A DNA stretch of 64,000 nucleotides, from assembly GCF_000321225.1 (NCBI RefSeq), contig NW_004450458.1, positions 2,544,174-2,608,173 of the forward strand, given 5' to 3'. The DNA comes from Odobenus rosmarus divergens (taxonomy: Eukaryota; Chordata; Mammalia; Carnivora; Odobenidae). Below the pieces are notes generated by a model. That model was not told where the DNA came from, made no database searches, and worked only from the letters and a program-made list of their open reading frames with translations. Shown piece by piece: positions 1 to 12,215 of this stretch. The translations under genes were made by a program, and so were the position numbers. Within the stretch, counting starts at the first letter, position 1; each line of letters starts with the position of its first letter.

Positions 1-1235
1 GAATGATCCACAGGCACTCGAAAAAAAAATCTATATTGAGCTGTTGTTGGGTAGAGTGTGTGTGTGTTTAAATTGATATTGTTTGTTGATTGGGTTGTTC
101 AAATTTTCTATATCCTTGGTGATTTTATGTCTGGTAGTGCTATCATTTGATGAGAGGGAAGTGTTGAAGTCCTACACAAAAAAAATTGGGAATTTTTTTA
201 TTTCTTTTGTCAGCCCTATCAGTTTTTACTTCATGTATTTAGAATCTCTGCTCTTTGGTGCATATGTATTTAAGACTGTTATGTTTTACAATTAAATTGA
301 TAATTTAATTATTATATAATGTTCCTCTCTGTCTATAATTGTCTTTGCTGTGAGCTCTATTTTATCTGATATTTTATCTGATGTTAATTATCTATTTTAT
401 TTGATATTAATATGGCCAATCTTGCATTTTAAAAATTAATGTCTGCATGATACATCTTTTTTTCATTTTTCTTTTTACTTTTAATCTATGTCATTGAATT
501 TGAAGTACACTTTTTTAATAGATAACATATAATTGGTCATGTTTTTAAATTCAGTCTGTGGATATCTGTCTTTTACTGAGATAGTTAAACCATTTACATT
601 TAAGGTAATTATTGATAGGGCTTAAGTCTGCCACTTTAAAATTTGTTTTCTCATTGTGTCTTGTTTTTTTATTTCTCTGCTCCTCTTTACTTCCTTCCTG
701 TGTATTGCTTGAACATTTTTTGAGATTCCATCTTGATTTATTTTTGGTTTTTGAATGTATGTCTTTGCATAGTTTTCATAGTAGTTGTTCTACGTCTAGC
801 AATGCAAATATGTGACTTAGTTTCCTGGTGTCAATATTTCACCTGCTTGAGTCCCTTTACTTTCCCCACTTTTAAATATAATTCTCTTGAGTAACACAGT
901 GTTATAATTATTGTTTCAATTGTCAAATATGATTTATAACGCCCATAAGGGAAACTAGAGTACACACTCACATTTGATGATCTCTCCCTTTTTCTCTTCT
1001 CTTTCCAGATGCTTCAAGAGTCCTTCTTTGTCATTTCCTTTCCACTGAAGAGCTTCCTTTAGCCATTCTTTAAGGATAGGTCTTCTAGTGACAAATTATT
1101 TTAGTTTTTCATCACTTGAGAACATATTCTGCTTTCATTCCTGAAGAGTAGTCACTGGATATAAGATTTGTGGTTGGCAATATTTGTCTTTCAGCACTTG
1201 AAAATGTGCTATTTTGGTCTGCACTATTCAGCTTG
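1..1235 (-). mobile_element. old L1 fragment, antisense (ORF2 5' part)
   Basis: Read on the minus strand this is diverged L1 ORF2 sequence. The phrase ccatttacatttaaggtaat followed by tattgatagg (near 590-620) is a hallmark of antisense L1 ORF2. The part around 1040-1170 (aagagcttcctttagccatt, then taaggataggtcttctagtg) matches the antisense ORF1-region layout of old L1M/HAL1-type elements. Every frame is broken. The element continues beyond the left edge of the window. Confidence 0.7.
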
Positions 1236-1900
1236 TGCATCTGGGGCTCCCACCGGACCCTCCTGGTTACCCCTGAGAGGAGCTTCTCCAGGCCTGGCCA
1301 CCTGGTGCCCTGGGTGGGGAAGGGAGTTTCCTGCTTCAAGATGTTAAGAGGCTTCCTAGTCCAGTCACTAGTAGCAGCAGGATCCGCCTGCTAGTGCCAC
1401 TCAGCTACCTGTTGTGTCTTGGTCAGGGAGGGCTGTCTCAAGCAGCAGGGAAGGAGATTGCATCCCCTGGATGTTCATTCCAGTCTGGTTTCCAGGTTAT
1501 CCTCCTCTCCAGGGCTGCTGGAATCACTTGGTGGTGTTGGTGGGACTTCTTTTTGAAAAGTAGGTGAATGAGCCTATGTAGAGCACTATTTGCTGATAGG
1601 ATGGGCTTGAAGGTGCTGGATCTGGGTCTTCTGTTGGGTGGTTGGAGGGTGGGATTAAGTTGCTTTACCTTACATTGTTGCTCCAGTCCTGGGCTCTATA
1701 ATCACTCCTCCTTCCTCATTATACCTTTCAGAGTTCTCCCTTGGCTGCCTTTTACATTATTTCTGGACTTTATAGTTATACTTAGAAGGAAGGAGAAGGG
1801 AGAAATGAGTCTAAGCCACCTGATCCTAACGAGAAGCACCTTGTTGTTGTATAGGGTCCCACAGAATTTAAATGTTTCTTAACATTTCATTTGGGGCTTG
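1236..1900. other. GC-richer segment, possibly old L1 5' region
   Basis: This stretch is noticeably richer in G and C than its surroundings, with text such as gctcccaccggaccctcctg and cctggccacctggtgccctg. It sits directly after the antisense L1 ORF1-like sequence, where an antisense L1 5' untranslated region would be expected, so that is my best guess. A plus-strand open frame of 104 codons (1568-1882) shows no protein-like composition and I do not call it a gene. Confidence 0.35.
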
Positions 1901-1904
1901 AAAA

Positions 1905-2220
1905 ATATGGAAATAGATAAATGTTTTTAAGTGTGGTAAAATACAGACAACATGCAATTTACCATTTTAACCACTTAGAAAGTGTATACTTCAGTGACAT
2001 TCAGTACATTCACATTGTTCTGCAACCACCACCACCATCCATCTCCAGAACTTTTGTCATCTTCCAAACTGAAACTCTGTACCCATTAAACCCTAACTCC
2101 CCATTTCCTCCCTCTCCCAGCCCTGGGCAACCACCATACTGCTTTTTGTCCCTATGAATTTGACTACTGTATGTCCCTCATATAAGTAGAATTGTACAGT
2201 ATCTGTTCTTTTGTAAATGG
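1905..2220 (-). mobile_element. L1 3' end fragment (L1MC/ME type), antisense
   Basis: The sequence carries the well-known antisense tail of old L1 elements: gtggtaaaatacagacaaca, then accattttaaccacttagaa, cagtgacattcagtacattc, ccatctccagaacttttgtc and acccattaaaccctaactcc. It is an ancient mammalian L1 3' fragment. The 78-codon open frame inside it (1921-2157) is a by-product. Confidence 0.8.
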
Positions 2221-2599
2221 TTAAAAATCCCTTGGCATGATGTCTTCATGGAAAGGGGTAAAATTTGAGTTGGCAAAATTTATTATTCATCGAAGTGTTT
2301 TGAAACATTGGCGAGAAGAGTTTTAAATTAATAGCTACCTTGGGACTTTGAAACCTGTAAAGCCTGATATGTAGTATGAACTCAACAATGTAGCTATCAC
2401 TATTATTTTCTTCAGTATTTTGTTATTCCTTTCCTCCCTAGCCTGAACAACTAAAAGTCATAGGGGGTTGAGTCACAGTTCTGTTTTTGTTCCTTTTTGT
2501 GACAACTAGCCATAATCTTTATCTATTACCAAAAATGCACCAAAAAAGAAATCAATAGAGATAATCCAGATCACTGAAAATTCATTGGGTGGAGGGGGG

Positions 2600-2760
2600 G
2601 AATAGAGCCTCAATATGGGAGTCAGAAAGGCTTAAATTCAGACCTAGATTCTTATAATTTAATGTCTTTTGTCAAGTTCCTTAAATGCTGAATCTTGTTT
2701 CTTCACCTATAAAGGGGAGGTAACAGGCCCTATCTGAGGGTTAGTGATAATTTATGTAAA
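2600..2760 (-). mobile_element. MIR SINE, antisense
   Basis: The order is that of antisense MIR: gagtcagaaaggcttaaatt, then gtcaagttccttaaatgctg, tgtttcttcacctataaagg and a degraded tacctatctgagggttagtg block. It is diverged, as expected of an old mammalian SINE. Confidence 0.6.
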
Positions 2761-2765
2761 GATTT

Positions 2766-2767
2766 AC

Positions 2768-2799
<32 letters not shown>

Positions 2800-2827
2800 G
2801 AGTGTGTGTGTGTGTGTGTGTATGTAT
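2766..2827. repeat. compound (TA)n/(TG)n microsatellite
   Basis: Alternating catatatata runs are followed by gagtgtgtgtgtgtgtgtgt and tatgtatg. The tract ends exactly where the next SINE begins. Confidence 0.95.
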
Positions 2828-3033
2828 GGGCATCTGGGTGGCTCAGTAGGGTTAAGCATCTGACTCTTGATTTCGGCTCAGGTCATGATCTCAGGGTCTT
2901 GAGATTCAGCCCCACACTGGGCTCTGTGCTGGACATAGAGCTTGCTTAAGATTCTCTCTCTTTCCTTCTCCCTCTGCCCTTTCCACCTTGTGTGCAATTG
3001 TGCTTTTTTTCTCTCTCTCTCTCTCAAAAAAAA
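2828..3033 (+). mobile_element. carnivoran tRNA-derived SINE (SINEC type)
   Basis: It starts gggcatctgggtggctcag, carries B-box-like text near ttgagattcagcccc, then a pyrimidine-rich (tctctc) 3' part and an A tail. It inserted directly after a TA/TG microsatellite. Divergence is moderate. Confidence 0.9.
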
Positions 3034-6000
3034 GAAGAGTTATACATAAAATAGATGCTCACTAAATCACTCCTGTGTTATTGAATTGATTTCCATAATA
3101 TTAGATACATCCTTGGGTATGTTTATATCCTGCTTAATTGTGGTATTGGGCAATGACTCTCTCTATCCTTACCTGTAATTTTCTTTTAACACTAGGGAGT
3201 GACTACTGGGCAAAATAATTTATTATTCTAAATAGCTTTGGATGTTCTAAGTTCAGTGAAAGTGTTAATTGATGATAACCAAGGAAAGCTCATGAGAAAC
3301 ATATTAAAATTTCTGAATTCTTTCATCGTGCTTAAGATGAAGTGTTTAATATTTTTAAGAATAAGGAAAATAGATGCTTTCATGAAAAATACTTTCATAA
3401 AAGAGTAAAATTCTTCTTAAGGATGGCAGAAATGGGTGATGTTTAAAAATTATTCCTAGAATAACCAAATATATTCCTACTCTTACATTACAATATTTTA
3501 TTAGGCAAGGCCTGCATGTGTGAATTTATTTTTATGCTGCAAACGCAAAAATACTCAGAGATTTCTGTTGGATTGATATCATGGCAGAAATATTTGCAGT
3601 TCTGTGCCAGCAATAAGGTTAATCAAATAGCTTGAATTAAATAAGTAGCATATGCAAATCTGTTTTTATAAACTGAAAAGTACTGTATAAAGCATAATGT
3701 ATTATTACCAATCAACTAACTGCTAAGATCCATGAGTAGTACCCAAGTGTCGCATGGGTTGAAGTTCCATGTGGACAGATTGTGGTTTAATGATTTGAAC
3801 AGAAGTGAAAGTAAGGATGGTTTTGTTGCTTTTCTGCTGCCAATAATATTAAAACATCCCCAAATATGAAATCATTAAGCTTCTTAACACTTCTAAGAAA
3901 CCAATTCATCAAATATGCCCTTTACCTGTTACCAAGCACTTTGGACTTCGGAGGGAATAATCCTGGCTAAACCTAAACTCCAATTTTATGATACTTGCCC
4001 TTTGTCAACAGTTAAATTTAAAGATCAATTGGTTCATTTGTTCTTCCTGCAAAGAAAAGATAAGAGAATTTCTTGTTTCTTGACATTATGACAAACCTTT
4101 ATCTATTTATGTTTGCAGCATCCGAGAAGTTAGTGTTTATAGGTTGAAACCATGCTGCTAGCTAAGAATGTTGTTAACTTATTACCTGAATTTATGTAAT
4201 TTCTTGTTTGTTCACTGTATCCTCAAATAGATATTGGACTATCTCTTTAAAAGTGGTTAAAACATTTTTTTTCCTAACTAGAAACTAGATATTAAAAAAT
4301 CACATTCCAAAAATTTGAGGCATCTATTTCTGATGTAGATAAGCAATGCTAAGATTTTGGTCTGTAGCTGCAGCCAGGGTCACTGCAATATGTCATTGAG
4401 AATTCATACTTTGGTGTTTGTTTTGGCCTTTAAACTGTTCATTTGTACTGTGAACTAGATTATGTACTTTTAACTGTCAGTTAACTGAATGCATTTCAAG
4501 TCAATTTACTAAAATAGTCACTGTTAAGCGGTATATTTGGACAGAGTTGACACCTTTGACATTTTCTAAAATGGCAAAAATAACTGTATTTAAGGGTATG
4601 ATTTATGAATGTCGTGTGCCTACAGAACTTCCATATGATTATGGTTTTCACGTAAGCTGCTGGGACTCTCTCCACAAACTGCTGAAAGAGCAACTGATTA
4701 GTGCCATGAGATCAGATATTTAACACAGACAGACACACGTAGAGAAACACATAAAAATACAGTATCAGTCCAAAACCTATGATCTTGTTACTTCTTAGAA
4801 TCGCCTTTGTCTAACGAGAGAATGGTTGAGGCCACAGCAGAGGCAGTGGAAGTGAGGGAGAAAGGGTAAGATTGATAGTATAGAACTGCCTTTATGAAAC
4901 ACATATGCTTTGGTATCAATAAGGAAAGCAACTTGCAATGATTAAAAAGTATTTCGAATCCTTAGTTGTCTTCTAGATTGCTGGCCTCTATTAAAAACTT
5001 CTTAAAATAATAGATAGCTTTAATTCTTCAAGCAAAAGAAAAATTATATCATCTTAAAGATTTTCTATATTTATTACATAGATGTGACTTGAATAAGGGG
5101 GAAAAAAGAGCAAAATCTCTTGTATTGCAAGTTTTAAATGTACCAGGCTAAGGTTTACTTAATTAGAACCTCGAGGCAATAAAGGAACCCTTTTTAAAAT
5201 TCTGTGATTCTTAATATGCTAAATAATGCAAAGCTTCGACTCTTCAAGCATGAGACACACATCTGGCAGCTTAACATTTAAATTACAGGGGGAAAAAAAT
5301 TCCTCACTTCAGTAGTAATTTTCTCAAAGAAAAGAATAGAAAATATATTACAACTAAATTTAATTTCTTTTTAGATTTCCATCCTGTCTAATTGCAGACA
5401 TTTTTCTAGGTTCTTTGTATTTATATTTTTTTACACATATTTTCTGTACATTTTATTAATGTTTAATTTGGAATGCTTCTTACTGTTAGAGCTCTTGAAA
5501 AATTGTGGTGTATTTTTCTTAGTAAACTGTTTTGAGAAATCTATCTGATCTCAAGTAATAAAGATGATGGTCTAGAAAATAAAGGGAAAATGGAATTTCA
5601 GAGACACACAAAAATATTACTGACAAAAAAGCAACATTTTTCAGTTAGTTCCACTTTCAAGCTTTAATTTTTTTTTAGTATTAATGTTTTCTCTGTTTTG
5701 TCATTTTCTGGCTCTTTTCATGCAAAAGTTATTACAAACAGCATTCTTTCTTTGTATTTCTCCAAAGGATAGTGTCAGATCCTTGATTAATTTTACAAAG
5801 GTCATTTGAAAAAACCATTAAAAATATGCCAAGTAAAAAAGATTAGCACAACACAGGGAGAACACACTTTTATAAACATATGCATTTATATATAGATAGG
5901 GTACTGTAACATACAGTTTTGACAAATTTTTCCTTGTGCACCTCATACATTATTAAAAATATGACTGTTCCATTTATTTTTTTCTAGGTGATCCCAGCTG

Positions 6001-6684
6001 ACACCTTCCAAAGGCATCAGCAGGTTACTGTTATTTGTAAACATTTTGTCCTTTTCTCAGTATGAGAGGATCTGATGATTAATTGAGTAGTAGTTCCATA
6101 AAATAGAGTGAATTTTGAAATAACGTATATTTGTATTACTAACACATAAACATGGGTGCTAGTTAGCCCATGACAAATGAATGTATCCATTTATACTTTT
6201 TAATTAAAAACTTAAACAATATTGCAATATCCAATTTTAGCTGTGACAGAGTACCTGGTATTAGACTAGCTCTTCTGCTATAATCAAAACTATTATACTG
6301 GAGAGAATGTATGAAGCAATGTTTTGAGCATTTCCTGATCCTTGAGAGAAGAGAAGTTTTGAGGCAAACCCTGGCTCTCTACCTGGGCACAATATTCTGA
6401 CTGTAGAGCAGTGAAGTGGAATCACAGCAGAGAGTCTCATTGAACTAAGGAGACAGAGTTTGGCATTCAGGGCAGCTAAAACAGCTGGGGTCTGCAGAGT
6501 AGAACACAGAGCAGAGATATGTAGAAGGAAACCCAGAAGTCCGTATTGCCAGGTGAGCCTGAAAATAGAACAGAGATACTAGAACTGGAATGGAGATGAA
6601 GTTCAAACCAGGAAAGGCATATTAATACCTCATTATTAATTTGACAGCAAATTAAGATGACCAAAGTCTATATATTAGGAATAA
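3034..6684. other. unique AT-rich sequence, no feature seen
   Basis: I found no gene, recognisable interspersed repeat or structured element in this stretch. Two short minus-strand open frames (4496-4693 and 6476-6664) lack coding character. Scattered A- and T-runs occur. It is compatible with intron or intergenic DNA, and short unrecognised ancient repeats may be present. Confidence 0.6.
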
Positions 6685-8200
6685 AGAACATTTACAATTG
6701 CACCAAAAAAGAGGAAAATACCTAGGAATAAACTTAACCAAAGAGGAGAAAGACCTACACTCTGAAAACTATAAAACACTGATGAAAGAAATTGAAGATG
6801 ACACAAACAAATGAAAAGATATTCCCTGCTCATGGTTTGGAAGAATTAATATTGTTGACATGTCCATATTACCCAAAGCAATCTGCAGATTCAATGCAGT
6901 GAAACTATCAAAATACCAACAACATTTTGTGCAAATCTAAAACTAACAATACTAAAATTTGTATGGAACTACAGAAGACCCTGTATATCTGAAGCATTCC
7001 TAAGAAGAACAAGGCTGTAGGTATCATAATCCAACAAGATATACTACAAAGCTGTAGTAATCAAAACAGTATGGTATTGGTGCAAAGATAGACATATAGG
7101 TTAATGGAACAGGATAGAATCTCCCAAAATAAACCCACATTTATAATTAATTATGACAAAGGAGGGGAGAATATACAATGGCGAAAAGATTCTTCTCAAT
7201 AAATGGTGCTGGGAAGCTGGGCAGCTACATGTAAAAGAATGAAACTGGACTACTTTCTAACACCAGACACAAAAATAAACTCAAAATGGAAAGATCTAAT
7301 GGTGAGATCTGAAACCCTACAAATCTTAGAAGAGAACACAGGCAGTAATTTCTCTGACATCAGCCATAGCAACAGTTTTCTAAATACGTCTCCTAAGGCA
7401 AAGGAAACAAATGCAAAAATAAACTATTAGGACTACATCAAAATAACAAACTTTTGCACTGCAAAGGAAACCATCAACAAAACGAAAAGATAAACTACTG
7501 AATGGGAGAAGATATATGCAAATGATATATCCCATAGGGGTTAATATCCAAAATATATAAAGAACTCCTACAACTCAACACCAGAAACACAAACAATCTG
7601 ATTAAAAAATTAGCAGAGGACCTGCATAGACATTTTTTCCAGAGAAGATAAACAGGTGGCCAAGAGACACATGAAGAGATGCTCAACATCACTAACCATC
7701 AGGGAAATGCAAATAAAAACCACAGTGAGATATGACCTTACACCAGTTAGAATGGCTGAAATCAAGAAAACAAGAAATAACAAGTGTTGGCAAGGAGGTG
7801 GAATAAAAGACCCTTGTACACTGTTGGGCAGAATGTAAATTGGTACAGCTATTGTGGAAAACAGTGTGGAGGTTCCTCAAAAAATTGAAAATGTAATACC
7901 ATATGATCCAACAATTCCACTACTAGGTATTTACACAAAGAAAATAAAAATACTAGTTCTAAAAGATTTATGAACACTTATGTTTATTGTAGCATTATTT
8001 ACAATAGTCAAGATATGGAAGCAACTCAAGTGTCCATTGATAGACGAATAGATAAAGAAGATATGGTAAAAAAGAGATAAACAACAACAACAACAAAAAA
8101 AACCAAAAACAGACTCTTAAGTACAGAGAACAAGCTGATGATGGTTACCAGGGGGGAGGTAGGTGGGAGCATGGGTAAAGTAGATGATGGGGATGAAGAA
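6685..8200 (+). mobile_element. L1 retrotransposon, 3' half of ORF2, sense, decayed
   Basis: The segment follows the C-terminal half of L1 ORF2 in order: attgcaccaaaaaagaggaa, agaaattgaagatgacacaa, tggaacaggatagaatctcc, then an open stretch at 7203-7430 with the residues [20 protein letters not shown] typical of ORF2p, and the late block around caagtgtccattgatagacg. Stops and frameshifts break the frame (for example just after 7430). At about 8070 it jumps to 3' untranslated sequence (actcttaagtacagagaaca), skipping part of the normal element, and then runs into the N gap. The full-length ORF2 protein is a reverse transcriptase and endonuclease; only a dead remnant is present. Confidence 0.9.
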
Positions 8201-8250
8201 NNNNNNNNNNNNNNNNNNNNNNNNNNNNNNNNNNNNNNNNNNNNNNNNNN
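8201..8250. other. assembly gap (50 N)
   Basis: Fifty consecutive N characters lie inside L1 sequence. The round number suggests a placeholder rather than a measured length. Flanking L1 sequence does not run in normal order across it. Confidence 0.95.
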
Positions 8251-8735
8251 CACAGCCATAAAAAAGGATAAGATCTTGCCATTTGTGATAACACAGATAG
8301 ACATAGAGGGTATTATGTTAGGTGAAACAGGCCAGACTGAGAAAGACAAATACCATATGATTCCATACATTTGTGGAATCTAAAAAACAAAACAAATGAA
8401 TAAGCAAACAGAAAGCAGAATCCGATCTGTAAATACAGAGAATAAACTAATGGTTGCTAGAGGAAAGGGGGTAGGGGGATGGGCAAAAATAAGTGAAAGG
8501 GAGTGGGAGATACAGGCTTTCAGTTAAGGAATGAATAAATCATAGGAATAAAAGGCACAGCATTGAGAATCTAGTCAATGGTATTGTAATAGCCTTGCAT
8601 GGTGACAGATGGTAGCTACACTTGGGGTGAGCATAACACAATGCATAGAGAAGTTGAATCACTATGCTGTATACCTGAAACTAATGCAGCATTGTGTGTC
8701 AACCCTATGCAAATTTTTAAAAATCCTATATATAT
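8251..8735 (+). mobile_element. L1 ORF2 end plus 3' UTR, sense
   Basis: It begins at the cacagccataaaaaaggata block, which in an intact L1 lies upstream of the 3' UTR already present before the gap. It continues through atgattccatacatttgtgg, a G-rich gggggtagggggatgggc stretch and the tail gtatacctgaaactaatgc. The tail differs from the one before the gap, so this is probably a different L1 copy or subfamily. Confidence 0.85.
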
Positions 8736-9090
8736 TAAAAAAATACTCTAAGAGGCATACTCTGAATCTTCCTGAAGAAAGCCTAAAACCATGCTTCAGA
8801 AAGATCAGCAGAGGAGTTAGGGTTTTGAGATTGAATTCTGATAAATTAGAGTGGCTTGGAAACCCTTAGTTTTTCACAGATAGGTTGTAACTAAATGTAA
8901 ATTCAAGCCTACACAAGTTTAATAGGATTTGCCAGTAATTGAACTGTTAACTAAAAACAAACAAAACCAAAACAAAACAAAACCCCACAATACATTTCCG
9001 AGGATGATAACAGAATCCAAACTCTTCTCTAGTGTACATTATATAATCTACAATTACTAGACATGCAAAGAAACAAGAAAATATAAATCT
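8736..9090. other. no clear feature; probable L1-flanking sequence
   Basis: This stretch includes an imperfect A-rich tract (aaaaacaaacaaaaccaaaac near 8950-8985). No gene or well-defined repeat boundary is visible. Confidence 0.4.
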
Positions 9091-9575
9091 TAGACAAGGA
9101 AAATAGTGAATAAGAATAACCCCAAGATGATTCAGATATTAAATTTAACAAGAAAAGCCATGGAAACATTATAAATATGTTCATAAATTTCAAGAAATTA
9201 CTTTCTAATAAGTGAGGGAAAATATGATCTTAATGAATGGTTAGATCATCTCAGCAGAGATGTGGAAATTATAATCAATATAACCAAATGGAAGCTATGG
9301 AACTAAAAATCCAAGATTAAAATAAATTAACCAAGATGAAGTACAGAAAAAGCTGACAGAGAAATGAAGAGACTCAGAGGCCATGGAGAAATATCACATG
9401 GTTTTAATACAGGTAAGGGGAATCTTAGGAGGAAAATGGAAGAGATATGTATTAAAAGAGTAATGACTGGAAATTTCCCAAATTTGATCGAATATATTGA
9501 CTTATAGGTTGAATACCCTCAGTGATCCTCCAAAAAAAATAAATAAAGGGAAACTTGTATTAAGAATATCATAGT

Positions 9576-9691
9576 TGGGGTGCCTGACTGGCTTAGTTGG
9601 TAGACCCTGAGGTTCTTGATCTTGGGGATGTAGGTTGGAGCCCCACGTTGGGTGTAGAGATTACTTAAAAAATAAAATCTTAAAAAAAAAT
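9576..9691 (+). mobile_element. short carnivoran SINE with 11-base target duplication
   Basis: A compact copy: ggggtgcctgactggcttag, then the tRNA-like core, aataaaatct and an A-run. The duplication aatatcatagt is perfect at 9565-9575 and 9692-9702. It lacks the long pyrimidine-rich 3' part of the other copies, so it belongs to a shorter subfamily. Confidence 0.9.
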
Positions 9692-9929
9692 AATATCATA
9701 GTCAAACTGAAGAACACCAAAGTTAAAGTGAAAATTCTGAAAAGAGACAGAAGAAAAAAAAGAAAAACATTATATTCAATGGAACAATGATATGAAAAAT
9801 GGCCAACATTGTCATTAGAAACAATGGAGACTGGAAATCAATGTAATGACATACTTAAAGTGCTGAGGAAAGAAAAGTCAATCAAGGATTCTGTATCTAG
9901 CAAATATATCCTTCAAAAATTGAGGTAGA

Positions 9930-10118
9930 GGGCGCCTGGGTGGCTCAGTTGGTTAAGTGACTAACTTCGGCTCGGGCCATGATCCTGGAGTCCCAGGATC
10001 GAGTCCCACATCAGGCTCCCTGCTCAGCAGGGAGTCTGCTTCTCCCTCTGACCCTCTCCCCTCTTGTGCTATCTCTCATTCTCTCTCTCAAATAAATAAA
10101 TAAAATCTTTAAAAAAAA
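9930..10118 (+). mobile_element. carnivoran SINE, sense
   Basis: It starts gggcgcctgggtggctcag, contains ctgctcagcagggagtctgc, and ends with aataaataaataaaatcttt plus an A-run. The duplicated target aaaattgaggt flanks it on both sides. It interrupts the old L1. Confidence 0.95.
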
Positions 10119-10326
10119 TTGAGGTTGATATGAAGACATTTTCAGATGAAGGAAAACTGAAAAAATATTTCTTTAGCAGACCAGCACTATAAACAAACAA
10201 AGCTAGAGAATGTTCTTTAGGTTGGAGGAAAATGTTGTAAGATGATTTGCACAGGAGAATGGAGAAGTCTCAGAAATGGCAAATATAGAGGTAAGTACTA
10301 AAAACTCATTTGTCTAATAATTTTCT

Positions 10327-10524
10327 TTTTTTTTTAAAGATTTTATTTATTTATTTGACAGAGAGAGACACAGCGAGAGAGGGAACACAAGCAGGGGGAA
10401 TGGGAGAAGGAGAAGCAGGCTTCCCACGGGGCAAGGAGACCGACATGGGGCTCGATCCCAGGACCCTGGGATCATGACCTGAGCCAAAGGCAGCGGCTTA
10501 ACTAACTGAGCCACCCAGGTGCCC
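10327..10524 (-). mobile_element. carnivoran SINE, antisense
   Basis: A poly-T start is followed by aaagattttatttatttatt and it ends at gagccacccaggtgccc. The target duplication tgtctaataattttct is perfect on both sides (10311-10326 and from 10525), so the insertion is intact and fairly young. Confidence 0.95.
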
Positions 10525-11329
10525 TGTCTAATAATTTTCTTAAAATGTAACTATTTAAACAAAATAAAATGGCATTGTGAGGTAAGGTTGTAAACCATGT
10601 ACTGATGAAAGACATGATAACAATAGCTCATGGGATGAGGGGGTGGCAGCTGAATCATACTGTTGTGAGTTTATTATATTCATGATGTAAGAGGTGTGAA
10701 GTGGACAATGGGAATGTCGGGTGTGAAGTGTGACATTCTATAATATTGACTATAAATAGACATGGATAATTTTAAAATGCATGCTATTAGTTCTAGATTG
10801 AATAGTAAAACACCCTCAAAGTTGCAGAAATAATAGAAAATAATAGAGGAAAGAATAGGAAAAATAGAGAAAATAAGATATAATACTAAAAACATGTAAG
10901 TAACCCAGAAGAAGGCAGGGGAGGCTTAACAGAAGAACAAAGAAGCAAAAGGCACAAAGCAAAAAGTGAATAGCAAGATGGTAGACAAACTCAACCAGGT
11001 AAATAATGGCATAAAATGTTCAAGACTAAATAATTAAATTAAAAAGCAGGGACTGTCAACCTAAATGAAAAAGCAAGGCCCCACTGTATGCTGTCCACAA
11101 GAGATGAATGTAAATTGAAGATGAAAGGACAAAAATATATACCATGGAAATGCTATACCTAAGAAAACTGGTTAGTCACATTAATATCTCATATTAGAAA
11201 TCTTAGAGTAGACTTTGAGACAAATATTAAAGGGGCAATTTATTAGGAAGATACATTAATCCAAAATATGCTCCTAATGACAGAGATTAAATATTCATGA
11301 AATATCCTGAAACCATAAAACTAAAAATA

Positions 11330-11722
11330 TACACGTGGTGAGCTCTTTGACATTGCTCTTGATGATGACTTTTGGATTTGGTACCAAAAGCAAAGGAAAC
11401 AAAAGCAAACAAGAGGGATTACATTAAACTCAAACTTCTGCACAGCAAAGGAAACCACCAATGAAATGAAATGAAGACAATCTACCAAATGGGAGAAAAT
11501 ATTTGCAAATAATATATTTGATAGGGGATTATATCCAAAATATATAAATAACTTATACAACTCAATAGCCAAAAAAAAAAAAAAATCAAACAATTGGATT
11601 AAGAAACGGGCAGAGAATCTGAATAGACATTTTCTAAGGTAGATGTATGGATGGCCAGCAGGTACATAAAAAGATGCAAAGAGTCTCAATATCACTAATC
11701 ATCAAGAAAATGCAAAGAGACA
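11330..11722 (+). mobile_element. L1 ORF2 C-terminal fragment, sense
   Basis: It carries the ORF2 run aaaggaaaccaccaatgaaa, gatattatatccaaaatata-like text and ttggattaagaaacgggcag. Both frames are broken and a 15-base A-run interrupts it. Confidence 0.75.
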
Positions 11723-12215
11723 AAAAAGAAATCAAGAAGGATATATAAGATCTGAATGACACTATGAACCAGCTTGATCAAATTGATATTTACAAAGCTC
11801 CTCACCTAAAAACAGCAGCATACACCTTCCTTTCAAGGAAACACAGAACGTTTGCAAGATAGATCATATGTTGGGTAATAAATTAGATCTTAGTATATTT
11901 TAAAAGATTTAAATAATACAACATATGTTTCTCTGACTTAATGGAGAAAGATTAAATGTTTCCTTTTGTAAATCAGGAACGAGGCAAGGATGTCTCATCT
12001 CATCATTTTCTATCCTGGAGGTCCTAGCCAGTGCAACAAAACTTCTAGAAGAAAACATAGGAGAAATCTTTATAATTTTGTCCTTAGACGGGGCATAGAA
12101 ATTACTTACTTTAAGAGAAAAACAAATACATTGGATTTCAACAAAATTAAGCTTTTCCTAGTCAAGCTGCCATTAGGAAAAAATAAAAGACAAGTTATAA
12201 ACTGAGAGAAACCAA
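11723..12215 (+). mobile_element. scrambled L1 ORF2 pieces, sense
   Basis: Text from the early part of ORF2 (accagcttgatcaaattgat, then tagatcatatgttgggtaat) follows the C-terminal piece to its left, and is itself followed by a later piece (gtcctagccagtgcaacaaa at about 12022). The out-of-order blocks indicate more than one L1 copy or internal rearrangement. The 71-codon frame at 11990-12205 is part of this. Confidence 0.6.

Larger units (their letters stand above)
9091..11320 (+). mobile_element. ancient L1 (L1M/HAL1 type), ORF1 and early ORF2 region, interrupted by three SINEs
   Basis: The text follows the old L1/HAL1 layout in the sense direction: gattcagatattaaatttaa, aaatttcccaaatttgatcg, gtcaaactgaagaacaccaa, acaatggagactggaaatca, agtgctgaggaaagaaaagt, then gtatgctgtccacaagagat. 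This corresponds to ORF1 and its downstream region. Stops are frequent. SINEs at 9576, 9930 and 10327 interrupt it and are younger. Confidence 0.7.

Noticed and set aside
1568..2157. Open frames at 1568-1882 and 1921-2157 as small genes
   Set aside because: They sit in probable L1 5' region and L1 3' end sequence, respectively.
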